This document shows, piece by piece, positions 1-11,900 of a stretch of 64,000 nucleotides of DNA (the stretch's first letter is position 1; every line of letters begins with the position of its first letter). The notes below the pieces were generated by a model. It saw nothing but the letters and a program-made list of their open reading frames with translations. It was not told the origin of the DNA and did not search any database. The stretch covers positions 24,663 through 88,662 of the forward strand of contig SJOL01006434.1 in NCBI GenBank assembly GCA_004794785.1. Direction: 5' to 3'. A program made the translations under genes and the position numbers. Origin of the DNA: Opisthorchis felineus (taxonomy: Eukaryota; Platyhelminthes; Trematoda; Opisthorchiida; Opisthorchiidae).

Positions 1-290
1 CATCATCATCATCATCAAAGACAGCAACATCAGTGTTGACACTGATGCTTCACTGCCGTACAACCATAAGGTTCGTCTAATTATATTTAAAGCCCTAGAG
101 TGAAAAGAAGAGAAAAAGAGTGAGTGAGGGAGGGGACCAAGTGCTGGCCTATTTCAAGCGTTCTGAAGTGCCTACACCTCCAAGCGCTCAATCAGACAGT
201 CTGGAAAGAAACTGACAGTACGAACGCCACTGACATCGATTAGCCGCCATTTCTTGCAACGTTTCCAGCCATGCACAGGCAGCACAGCAT
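1..290 (-). mobile_element. LINE 3' end, copy 1
   Basis: Starts with a (CAT)n tract and then runs base for base, with many substitutions, parallel to 2425-2715 and 23803-24090. Shared landmarks include the CACTGATGCTTCACTGC and CACCTCCAAGCG stretches and the run around CTGGAAAGAAACTG. Read on the minus strand it is the C-terminus and 3' UTR of a non-LTR retrotransposon ending in an (ATG)n-type tail. Coding sequence is broken. Confidence 0.75.
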
Positions 291-1429
291 TGAAGCATCA
301 ACATTAAACTACGATGTCATGCTGTCGATGATGATGATGATGATGATGGTGACCCGCAGCGATGTTGGTCGGACAGACAACCTCTCGGTCCTCTAGGTTG
401 GGGTTTGGAGTGTCGTAACAGTGGACTGTGGCAGTTTTACTCCAACCGCTACTACGCTGCAATCAGGCTTTTGAGCCTAATGCTGTTTGAGAATCGTGGT
501 CATCCTAATGGCACTGCAATTATCTCAGCCCACGTACAACTGTGTGATACGCAAACAAAAACATCCTGCCATCGCGTGACGACAGCTTGGTCACCACTGC
601 ATGCATTGGGGCGCACAGGTGGAAACACTCGATCACTTATGTCCTTAATCTTTTTTGTTATCTCCTATCTCTTATTCTACCCCACTTAATAGTTAATCTG
701 GATTCCAGCTGCAGGTATGTCAGTCAAGTCCCAAGGAGAGTGGCAGTCCGTCCCTCACACCTATCACTCCACATCCACGATTCGTGCCTATTCTTCCTAT
801 CTTTAAGGCTCCAACTGTTAAATGAATTGGTCAGTGAACCGCTTTTATACATACTTTGGAAATTTATTTGTGAACACTTTCTCTATTTCTGATACTTGAT
901 TACAGGATTCAAGTACGCTAATTCACATTAAAGCATCATCATTGTCTGGACGATGTCCACTCAAACTTTAGTTGACGCTACAGGCACTGCACTGAGTTGC
1001 GCTGTTGTTGGTGTAGCTCTCAGTTCGCTAATTGAGGCCTTCTTACTCGAGTTGATGTCCCTAAATGGCCGACTCCGTGCTGTCCGACTGTCCATCTTCG
1101 TAAAAACGCACTGGTCGAGATACTGCTTTCCTTATATTGTCTACTTTTGCACCAATTAGTTGTGGCTCCGTTTCAGCTAAAGACACCCTCTATCAGCAAA
1201 TGACCACCCTTATTTTCACCATGAAAAGTTCAGATGTAGTCGCAACAGGTGCGGACTTCGGTACACGAGCAGGATACTTCAATTCCTCAAAGGTGTTAGA
1301 TGAACTTCCACCGGCATCATTCAGCGACGTTGGTGGATATGTGTGTTCAGCTTTGACCAAATTGTCTGGACTAATTTCGAAACAAGTGTCAGTTCCAGAT
1401 AACGGGCCAGTCAGACATGGGCGAACAGC
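291..1429. other. Unassigned segment interrupting the copy 1 LINE region
   Basis: In the intact neighbour copy only about 75 bases separate the blocks matching 1-290 and 1430-1900; here about 1.1 kb does. It contains a (GAT)n run near 328-347 and several short unrecognised ORFs. It may be a nested insertion, or the flanks may be two separate LINE copies. Confidence 0.4.
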
Positions 1430-1905
1430 ACTCAGACTTTTCTCCTGCATTTTCAGATTCTGACCACTTCTAGATTTCCGCCACTCCGGATTAGACACTA
1501 AAAGTGACGCTCGCCTCGGCAGGCGGTAACTCGGTATGTGTAACACTTGGTCCGGCCACCTTCGCTTGCAATGGTGGACGCATTCCTTGAGTTAAGTACC
1601 GTGTGCTTTGCCTTCACATCATTCCGAATCCGGTGGTTCCAGCCGATTCCACATATACTTCTGAGACAGCGGTGGTAAGAGACATGAAAATGTATCGTAT
1701 CCTTTCCCCGAAGTGCTCAATTCTCGTAGCCGTACAACGATGCAGCCTATACTGTAGTCTGATATACTCTTCGTTTGAGACCCAGCGATACGCCTTTTTA
1801 TTTCACAAGTCGCGCAAATTGGCAAAAGCAATTCTGGCCTTTGAGGTCCGTTCGTCTGACACTACCGTCAGAGCTAATGCAAGTCCCGAGATACGCCAAG
1901 AAGAG
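1430..1905 (-). mobile_element. LINE internal fragment, copy 1 (C-terminal half of RT ORF)
   Basis: On the minus strand, 1430-1546 encodes YRLPRRASLLVSNPEWRKSR, the conserved post-RT segment also seen at 2790-2879 and about 23040-23150. The block at 1620-1900 parallels 2985-3240 at nucleotide level, for example the stretch around 1777-1840 beside 3122-3190. Frames are broken by stops and shifts. Confidence 0.65.
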
Positions 1906-2424
1906 ACTAGACCTTAGCGCGGTGACGGTTTGTGCACATCCTTTGAGTTATGCTGAGAGGTGTACGTGTGATACTCTTAGAGCCTCATACCAGTTCCGTC
2001 AATGGCTAGAGTTCTGAATAACAATCTCGTCCTCCAGGTTGGGGAATGCAACATATGTGTCGACATGCTCATTAAAAATCTAGGCTGCTCTGACGGCCTT
2101 ACGCCAACCACTTCTCCCTTGCAGTTAGGCTTTTGAGCCAAAGGCTTTGACTGAGGACCCTAATCGGTCTGGGTCCCCTCGCAGTATCCCAGTCCATGTA
2201 CATCCATGAAATGCTTATAGGGGTGCATCAGGATGCTGCGACGCCTAACGGCAACACGCTGTACGCGAATTCACAGACATAAGTCCGGATCCGCATCTCT
2301 ACATCACATCAAACGCCTGAGCAGCGCCACTGATATTGCCAACTACCTCGCAGTCTTCCTTGACTGTAAGATGTCGTGCCACATTTTACAACAGATTGTC
2401 AAAAAGTTTTTTTTTGCACTTGAG

Positions 2425-4000
2425 CATCATCATCATCAGAGACAGCAGCATCATGTCGACACTGATGCTTCACTGCCGTACAACCACAAAGATCATCTAG
2501 TTATACTTAAAACCTTAGGATGAGAAGAAGAGAAAAGAGTGGGTGAGGCAGAGGACCTGGTGGTAATCTATCACAAGCATTCTGAGGTGCCTACACCTCC
2601 AAGCGATCAGTCAGACAATCTGGAAAGAAACTGCCAGCACGAATGTCACTGATATCGATTAACCGCCATTTCTTGCAATGGCTCTAGCCAAGCGTAGGAG
2701 GGCTCAGGGGGACTCCATCCTGAAAGGCGTACTGCGCCAACAACACTCAAACTCTCCGTACTTTCTTTCACACCCTTCTGCCAAGTCACACGTTGTCCAC
2801 CCCGCATTTTGCGCCATTCTGAAGGAGGCACGGTGTACAACACTCCTCTTGATAGACGCTGCTTCGGCACGCATAGCACATGACGGAGCCACCGCAGTTG
2901 GTAGCGTTGGATGTTTTCCCCGATTGAAGTACCTGCAGCACAACCAAATTTCCGTTCTCTACGGTCCTCGTTACGGATTCGCTGACGCTATCCGACACCA
3001 GCAACATTTCGGAGACATTGGTGGTAAAAAATCTGAAGACACCTCGCATCGTCTGTCGGCAGAGGCCATGCTTCGCAACCATACAACAATAAGTCCTTTT
3101 TGTAGCATGGTACACGTGACCCTTGAGACCCAGGGATATGCCTTTTTGACGTCACAATTGACACAAATTAGCAAACGTGATTCGGGCCTTTGAGATTTGC
3201 TCACTGACTTCATCAGACACTGCCGTCGGGGCTAATACAACTACTGTGGCATGTAAAGTTCTCCACAACCTCCAGTGATTCTCCTTGAATTGTAAGGGAT
3301 ATGTTCAGAGACTGCATGTCGTGAAGCATGACTTTGCACTTTGCGCATGTCGAAAGATGGTATGATGGCGATCAACTTATTCAACAGGGCTTGTGCTGTG
3401 CCTTCGTCTCCAAAGGTGAGCGCGATATCGTCTGCGTACCCCAGATTGACAGGGTTCTCACCAGCGACGATTTAAATATCGGGGTTTTGCAGACCTTCCA
3501 GCGTCCGTCTCATTATTTCATCGATGACGAAGTTGAACAAGAACGGAGAGAGTGGACAACCTTGTCGGACACAACTTTTTGTGCGAAAGCTTTTGAAGAG
3601 CTCACCATACACTCACAAGCCCAGAAGTATGTGAAGATAGGGGCCGGATTATGTTCACAAACTTCTGGGGCTTACCCTGTGGAGCAAGTATGGTTAACAG
3701 CACTGACTGATGGACGGAATCGAACGCACCCTTGAAGTCAAGGAATACCAAGATTGTGGGTCGTCTGTACGTATGACGTTGCTCCAACACCTAATGGGGT
3801 GTGGAGATGTGGTCGACGAAGCCTTAACTAAATTTAGCAGTTTTGCTCTACGCTTGGAATTCGCGAATCTTGCCCTATGAAGGACCAACCTTCCAAACGC
3901 TTCAACACTCCTTCGATGGGAAAAGCTGACGAATCTAGAGGAATAACAGTACTCCATATTAAGCACACTGAAGAGACTGTACCTTTCCATTGTGCAATGG
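2425..4000 (-). mobile_element. Non-LTR retrotransposon (RTE-like LINE), copy 2, decayed
   Basis: The longest copy. Minus-strand reading, from high to low coordinate: LEQRHTYRRPTILVFLDFKG and AFDSV (RT motif A) near 3700-3790, RQGCPLSPFLFNFVIDEIM (motif B) near 3510-3580, GYADDIAL (motif C) near 3420-3450, the ETW-like and RRCEVF region near 3000-3070, and SEWRKMRGGQRVTWQK near 2770-2830. The 3' end is marked by (CAT)n at about 2425-2440. At least one in-frame stop and several frameshifts make it non-functional. Microsatellite tails and this C-terminal layout fit RTE-like elements, but the clade assignment is tentative. The 5' end past about 4000 is not clear and no endonuclease domain was seen. 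Confidence 0.85.
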
Positions 4001-4249
4001 GTTTTGTACTTCTACTACCTAACGACACCCGCCACGCCGGACGGTGTCGTTACGACACTTCAAACGTTTGTCGTATCAGGAAGTCTTCCGTTTTGTGAGT
4101 TCGAATATTCCTGGTCATGCATTCCGTGGCATCTCAACTTTTGCCGCCGAACACCTTTGCATGTCAGTCAGGCGTTTGAGCTCATATCCTCAGCCCACGT
4201 ATAAATTCATCACCGATGGTTTGGCTCTGTGTGACGGCGACAATGGATA

Positions 4250-5931
4250 GAACTTCTGGATTCTTGAATAATTTTAGCAGCGCTCCATCAGAATTATTTG
4301 GTGTTAGTATAGTATTTCTCTCTTCGAGGGTACTAAACTGACGTCAATGTTTCCTCGGAGGAATGGTAGTGAATAGGAGTGGGGCACATTTTTGCTGGGG
4401 ATTTTAGTTGCATTGGAGTAAGTACAGTGGAATATTTCGGTTCTTCTGGAGTGGAGGTGCTATATGTTGACTCTCTTGCTTAGCGACTGAGATATAAGTG
4501 CAATGCCTGTATGTCAGTCAAAAACCCCTGTCAGCTGAGTCATTACGAACGAGTAATTTTTGTGTCACCTTTTTAAACCGGAATCAAAACCCTAAGGCAA
4601 GGTCACTCAGCAGAAAAGTGCTTCATCTCACATTCAAACGGGCGGTGCCGTATTCGAATCCCGGGCGAGACTCTTTCATGTCCTGCAAGGATTAATGGCC
4701 TATGGATTTTGTGTGAAAGTGTAACAGTCTGGCTTGTGACACCAACCGCTTAACACGACAATTAGCAATTAACTTTAGGTCAATGGGGATGTTTCTTCCT
4801 AGGGACTCAGGCACTTGTAGAAGCGGAACTTGCCTCTTCGGTTCTTGGGGCTCCGCTCCTTCAAAGGGGGGAGTTGTAATGTCTGAATGTATGTGTCTAG
4901 GGATTTACTTACAGTAGACTTGCACTGGCCTCACCACTGTCCCTTTTTCACAAAACTTTCAAGTGAATTATGATTGCCTAACACTAGAACATCAGTGTTC
5001 GACACTAGTATTGTGGTGTCGACGACGCTGATTACGGTGAGCATAAGATTGAGGCTGTTGGTGATAATTGCGATAGGAACACCTACCGTACCACCCAAAT
5101 TTTCAAATCAGTGAGATTGTTCTTGGGGGAAGCATGCTGTACCTGTGATTCATCACTGTTAGATCTGTGTCCTAAACAGTAATGGGCGTGAATGTTTGAA
5201 ATAAATTTTCCTTCCCTAACGACAATAGCACACAAACTTGGATGATTCTGCCTTCCTCTGGTTTTGGTATTTGCAGAAAATTCATCCAGTCCTGTGTAAC
5301 AAACAGCTTGCACAGGTATCGTTCACTGAACTGAGAGAAGCATTACTTTGTACATACAGAAATCTCTTTTTGTTTAACCCCACTTTACCATGGTAGTGTC
5401 CCTTCGTATTTTTTGTAGATTAGACAGACTCATATATGCTGCTGGTAGTATGTCATTTTGTGTACGTTAGCCACACAGACTGTTGCACCCACATGACTGA
5501 AAGCCTGTGCCTCCCACTGGTGAATGATTCCCAAGAAAAAAAATTCTCACCGGTTCCAAAAATGTTGTTTGTGAGGCATTACGACCTCGTTGACATATTA
5601 ATCGTCGACATAATTCTGTCTATCCGGAGTTAAGTAACAATGGTAGACTCGCGGTCGTCTGATGGGCAATCCGGTATTCATCAGCGTGTTAACGGGCTAT
5701 GTAATCGTTATGTTATCACAGAGTAGTTCCAACCTGGTGGCAGTCATTGTTTAAAAGGTTCACTTTTCAGCACAATACGGAATTTTAAATAGAGATTTAT
5801 TACAGTTCAATGCAACAGCCTTATTTCAAGAAACTTTGGCTGCTCTGTCCGTTTTTGTGGGTTTGGTTTTGGTGTCCGTTACTTTGTTGCATGACACATT
5901 TCATTTTATGAGTCCATTTCCGTGGTTTCAG
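4250..5931. other. Non-coding stretch upstream of the first visible KIF21 exon
   Basis: No exon with kinesin similarity was found here, although the P-loop exons must precede 5932. A stretch near 4640-4670 (GTATTCGAATCCCGGGCGAG) resembles a tRNA B box and may be part of a decayed SINE ending near 4880, where a G-rich run stands. Otherwise nothing recognised. It is presumably intron. Confidence 0.4.
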
Positions 5932-5973
5932 CTGTACAACGAAGAATTGTTTGACCTCCTTGATGCAGACCGC
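5932..5973 (+). CDS. KIF21: KIF21 exon a: motor domain, LYNEE segment
   Basis: Forty-two bases, 14 codons, phase 0 at both ends, between a pyrimidine-rich ...TTTCAG acceptor and a GTAAGT donor. It encodes [14 protein letters not shown], the kinesin segment that normally follows 'FLE' in the motor core. It is the first exon recognisable in the window; the preceding exon, which would carry the P-loop, was not found upstream. Confidence 0.88.
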
Positions 5974-8900
5974 GTAAGTTGCTCTTAGTGATTTTTTGCA
6001 GCATTTGGTTCAATTTTTACATTGTGACTGTCGTCAGACCATACTGTTCGGTTTCACTTAAAACCACCGCGTAACCTGAGGCATCCCAACAAGGTGACTC
6101 AATTGGCAACAATGTCTATTTCACTGATCATATTATGCCGCGCATAACTCCCGCTAGAACGTTTCTAATGTAGATTTTAGCTCCGTTTTCAAAGTGATGG
6201 ATTTGGATAGGCTCCACCGTTTCGTTCTGGCCACGCAATCTGATAAACGGGCCTTGCTTGACGGGATATGCTTGCAGCGGTGCCAAAACCCCCACATGTC
6301 CACTTCTAGACCAATGCGTTTCACCAGAAAACGAATATGCGTTTATCCTGAATGCCACATACGGAATGGTGGGCCACAACACAATGCTCTACTGCAGTTG
6401 TGTGATTCTGGTGTATTCTAGTCTCAACAGCCTGGAAATAAAGCACTAGCGAAAAGCGTTTATGCTAACCCATATATATTTGCGGCTTTTTTTCATGTTT
6501 AGAGGATTTCAAAAATTGTGGTAATACAGCTTTTCCTAAAACCTGTTCAAAAGCTTCCAGTCACTTTGAATTTTTAGGAATATAGTCATTGAGAAATTCT
6601 GGAACAGGGAAATGGGTCTGTGTTAGTCAGTCAGGTTCCCGGGTGATTGTGCTTCACTTGCTGAGTGGGCGGATGACCCCCTTCAGGTTACTGGCAAGTT
6701 GGCAAGGATATTGAACCAAAACGCTTCTAGGACTAATCCTGTAGCACTCTCACAGCTTTGTCGATGTGACGAATCAAAGAATTTCGAACTTTCGTTTTAC
6801 AACTGATAGTGTGGTATGGAATCATCAGCAGGCGGTAGACTATACTACAATGCGCTTTGTACAACTGTGCCAGTTTGAATATGAGCAAGGTAATTGCCTG
6901 CCGGCAACTGTATCCCCAAAGTATGGCCTGCACATCGTCGTGCATGATATATAAGGCGTGAATAACCAACCTGTTCGTTCTTGAGCCATTAGGTCCCTTC
7001 AGCGCGTACCTCCCTTGCACCTCGGGCACAGCATGATGGCCGAGATGGCTCAGAGGTTAGGGCGCGAACTTATTGACCTGAAGGTCCGTGGGTCGAATCC
7101 AACCTGTGCATCTCGGATACTCCTGTCTAGGTTTGGACAACCTGTCAGTATCTCAACCTTCGTTCTTGGCATCAATGCACCGAAAGGGCTTCAGAACCAA
7201 ACTACTGGCGGAGCGCAGACGGGGCTCACCGACACATCAGGTGCGTGGATCCGAACCCCGGACTTTCCCGTAAGATGTTAGCGAATTAAATTCTTCACTG
7301 TATTCAGCCAGTTGCAGAGTGAGGGAGGAGCCAATCCCAGCAGTTACAGGAGTTTCCAAAGTTACAACAGTTATGACGTCATGGTTCTCGGTTTTCATCA
7401 CCTTCTCCCTCAGTTTCTCATCGTTGTTTTGCCCCACTCATCCTTTTGACTTTTTTATTGCCAGCGTAGAAAGAGAATAGAACCATCCCGGCTTATTCAC
7501 ATATCATGGTTGATTAAGCGCAAGGGAACGCTTCTGCTGAATTCTAGTTTTAACAATGAACATGAATTCGATCTAACAGAGGCGTTCCATCTGCAACGCT
7601 CGCATAACGATTAAAAGGGGACACAGTGCTGCCAAGTCATGCTTCCCCATTCTATGATACTAGCGATATTACGTGCTTCGTATCACAGGAATTCATTCTT
7701 GACGTTGTTCTCATTACTTACAGTCCCGCAAACCGCATCTGCGGTTGCATGAAAATGCTCAGGGCGATATTTACCTGACTGGCGTATCCACGCGCCTCGT
7801 ATCAAGTTTGAATGATGTAAGTGAGAGTTGTTTACCAGTGCACTTCGTTTTGTCTTCTATTGAGGATCCATTTGACTTCCTAGGAAGAGCTTTAACGTCG
7901 GTGGGGAGATTTATCACATTAGTTATCACTTTCTTTCCCATTGCCACTAAAGAATCACAATTTCAAGTCCGATGTTTTCCTGCTCGCAGCTAAATGCTTC
8001 CGACTATCATCCTTGTTTTGCCACAATGATAGCTTTCATTAGTTGAGGACTAATAGCACATTCTGAAATGTGCTTCACTTATCGTGTGATGTGCACTGAC
8101 TTATCGTTGTACATGCCTGTAAGTTTGCTCTTAGATAGTTCGCCTCTTGGAACTCACCGTACCTTGTTGCGCAACGGTCGTCTTAGTCATCCTTTTGTGT
8201 ACAGTTATCAGTTGAGATCGTTTATTGGGATTGTTTTGATACTTAAAAATGAGGCATTTTACACTGCACCAGCTTCTTCACGTGCTTTCTTATCTTTTAA
8301 CGTATCGGGAATAATCGATCGCTCATGGTTGTCAGGTTTCAGAGCATCACGTGACTCTGTGGTTGCATGATATCGGATGAATCTACCCTACTTTTGACTC
8401 AAATGAACTATTTGTTTCCTCTAGGTTAACCGAGTGTCCTTCAGATTTTCCACAAATCCTGATCTCGCTGAGTTTCACTGTTGTTCATGGTAAATCGCTT
8501 TTCTTTAGTTGATGCAGAATGAGGATGAAGTGGTGGTTCCAAATCCCTTCACTAATGCTGAGAAATTTTTACTAGGTCTGTGTTTAGGCGTCTTCAAGGT
8601 AAGCCGACAGCTGGTGACTCACATGTGAGTTTGTTTTATCATGGTGGTTCTGATCAAGTTAACTAACGGACCTACCCACTGTGATCCGGAGCCTTCTTCT
8701 GGCGCTTGTTCTATATCCTGTTCTGCAACTAACAAGTATTAACGCAACCTAATGAAGTTTCACCCGTTTAGTTTTGACAGAATTTCGCATACGATCAGCT
8801 GTGTTTTGCTTTATATCATCCCCTTCTAGACCCTGAAGTGTTTGCGTGATGGCTCGCTAGTGCGTAGTACGGCTAGCACAAATATGAATGCGCAGTCCTC

Positions 8901-11900
8901 ACGTTCACATGCCATATTCACGCTCCATGTTCGTCAGCAACGTCTTGTCAAGTACGATGAGGTAGGTTCTGTATATCTTCGCATGTTTTTACAGTTTAAA
9001 GTCGTGGGTGGTTTATTACTTGACGTGCTTCAGGAATGCTTTCTTGACATGGGAAGGCCCAGCACTTACGGCGCCAATCTGTTGACCTGAAGGTTCACAG
9101 TCCCAACCCGAGCCCAGGTTTTCGATTATCCTTGTCTAGGCATGGACAGTCTGGTGATAACTCAGCTCTGTGCTTCCTTCAAATTGGCTAACAATGATGC
9201 ACCGAACACTGATCTCGTTTTTCATTTACTTCACTTATTTTCTTGGCTATTACCCAGGTTGTGGTGAGCGAGAACTAGCCAGTTGAACAAGCCGGCCATG
9301 ATTATTTATGACACCATACAACCAAAAATGTGCATCATCGTATGTAACTCTTCTGCTGCTCCCTTACTGGGAGCTCTTCGTGGCGGAGTTTGATTTCCGA
9401 GAAGAGAAAACACGAACTTCCAAGTGCCTCATTTCGATAGTGCTAGATCGTCTGAGGAATGGCCTCACACTGATCCCAGGGTATTCGCCGGCTGCGTGTA
9501 AAACACCACTGACTCGCAACTTCTGTCGAGGATAATGCTGCGAATTTTCCTGTCTTCCCACCAGGATTGATTGATTTCTACTAGACGTGCAGTGCAAGGC
9601 GTCCTAACCGGTGCACGCTACTTCACCAGTGTTAGATTTTAAGGTCGTTCGCTTTAGCGGTACAGTTCCCCAACATTTTCCTTACCACGGTATTTTACAA
9701 TGACAACTGAATAACCTGCAACTCCTCACTCTATTTGACAAGTGTCTTTATAGTCCAGATTGAAGATATGCGAATGGGTTTCCAAGTATAGTTATTTCTA
9801 ATGGAGCACGTAGTATCTCGTATGTCGACCCTCAGCAAGGCTCTGATTAAATTCAGTTTGACCTCGTGGCAGTTGAAAGATAAAATTCAGCTGGTTCTTC
9901 TCTCATTATCGAATAGTAGTGGCCAACTGCGCTGAAATAGATGTACTGATGCAATGTGAAGCGAAACCCGAACAGCGTGTTATGATGTTTCGTAGTGGCT
10001 GCTCATAACGCGTATCTTTCTCATGTCCAGGTGTTCTGGTAGCACTTTTACTGAGATCTTCCGATAAAGATTTCACTACAATCCAGTACAAATCTTGGTG
10101 TCTCGACAGAATTCCGTAGACAGCTCATCGGTTTGAGATTTCTTGAGTGTTCAATGCTTAACGTATCATGTCATATACTGAAGGCTCATTGGGACAAGTC
10201 ATCTTTAGATATCTCGTTTTCTTTCGGGTCATCTTAGGGATTTTTTTGGGCATCTTGTAAATATACCAGTAGGTTTCAGTGTGAAACCATATAGAACCGA
10301 GTTAATAGGCTTCGAAGTAAATCATGTACAGAAAATATAATCACGGTATTTTCTCAGCTTAGTTCTCGGTCCGAAGATCCCAAACTAGCGTTTCCGTCAA
10401 AGCAACCAACAAAGGTGCACAACGTGTATTACCGCCCAAAACCAGGTCAAAGACACCTGTACAACGCGTCGTATATAAAGTGTATGCAGTGACCTGGAAA
10501 TTCCGACGCCTCCTGGATGCCGCATTGGCAACCGGCATTCGGCGAATACTGGATCATGGTTGGCTGTTGGGTCCAGACTTTCGGCCAATCGGGGCTCGCC
10601 TTGATGCGGCCCGATCTTTTGGCCAATCGGATGCGGGATAATCTCCTTGGCCGTAGCAGCGCCTAACTGCGAGCGGTAAGGCGGTGTCGGTCAGGAATTA
10701 CGCCTAACAAAATATCTGTTCCAAAGACCAATTTTCGTCCATCCCCAGGGAAGCTTACATTTTGCTAAAGTGGTGGAAGTAAAGCTTGATACGACATTAA
10801 ATGTTCCCGCTGATTTTCTCTAGGTCTACATAACTCACTGAGAATGTTTCAGAGAGGTTTGGTAAACAATCGTTGGATTTATTGCCAACTATCTCTGAAA
10901 CGTTGACCATCCAATCGGTCCCAACATTTTTTACTTCACTGAGAATGTCTTCAAATATTGTTCCTTATCTTCTTCGCTGCTTTTGTCTTTTGATATAATT
11001 AATTTGAGCATGTTTTGGGGAGCTGAACGCTGGTTCCATCCAATTAAACGAAGCCGCTTTATTGATTAAGTAAAAGTCGTTCAAAGTAGCCCTGGCAGGA
11101 ATCACCAGTTACATTTTGACTGCGAGGATACGAATTACACGGGTAGGAAATACCGCTCGTCATTGACTCAAGTACATGAAGCAACAGTTCTGAAGGTGGA
11201 TTCAGGTTTTTGGACAGCTGAAGGCTGTGAATTAGAGAAGACAGAGAGTGGCAAGGTTATTCTTGGAGAGAGATCAGTTCAGGGACATGTGGTAGTAGTA
11301 GTAGTACGCTGGTCGGGGTAACTGGGTTAGCAAAGGTGTACCGTTCACTTAGAAGCTACAGGCATGGGGGATCGAAGGAGAAAGCTCCGACGAACGTCCT
11401 CCGTTGTAGTTACGGTGAAGTATAAGACGAGTCGCCACATTCTGTCGGCAAGAAACTGCATGCTTGTCGTTGAATGAAATCGGTGAGCGATAAGTGAGAG
11501 AATTCTCCATCACTAATTCCCGCTTTATGAGGTAGAAGAATTTGGAAATAGATGAAATATTTGCGTTCGCGAAATAGGAGGTCAGCCTTCTTAGGTGCTC
11601 AGAAAATGATGTATCATAGGCTGAACGGAGGGGATTGGAAATGGTGAATGGATCCGACGGATAACTTAGATCGGGGATGGAAATGTCCGGGGAATGTAGA
11701 CTCATGGGCGAACTTGGAAAGTTTAAAGGTTGCTTTTTTGACGAACCTCAGTCGAGGATAGTGGCAAGGTCGGTCTTCATGGAAGTAATGGGTGGTGTTT
11801 CCTTCCTGGACGGTTGTATGAACCATATACGACCAACACAATTTGATGTCACCACTGAGACTTGGTGTACTGAAATCGGCGGAGCATGGGACGAAAGCTA

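Noticed and set aside
2678..3193. 171-codon ORF on the + strand
   Set aside because: It is the antisense shadow of the minus-strand LINE, whose RT and C-terminal motifs explain the region.
3328..3735. 135-codon ORF on the + strand
   Set aside because: Antisense to RT motifs B and C of the same LINE; no domain of its own.
7035..7110. Possible tRNA gene on the + strand
   Set aside because: A and B boxes are present but the acceptor stem does not pair, and the sequence continues into a body shared with three other copies. It is a SINE.
9364..9597. Minus-strand frame at first taken for an RT fragment
   Set aside because: Only vague similarity to LINE leader segments and no catalytic motif; it cannot be supported.
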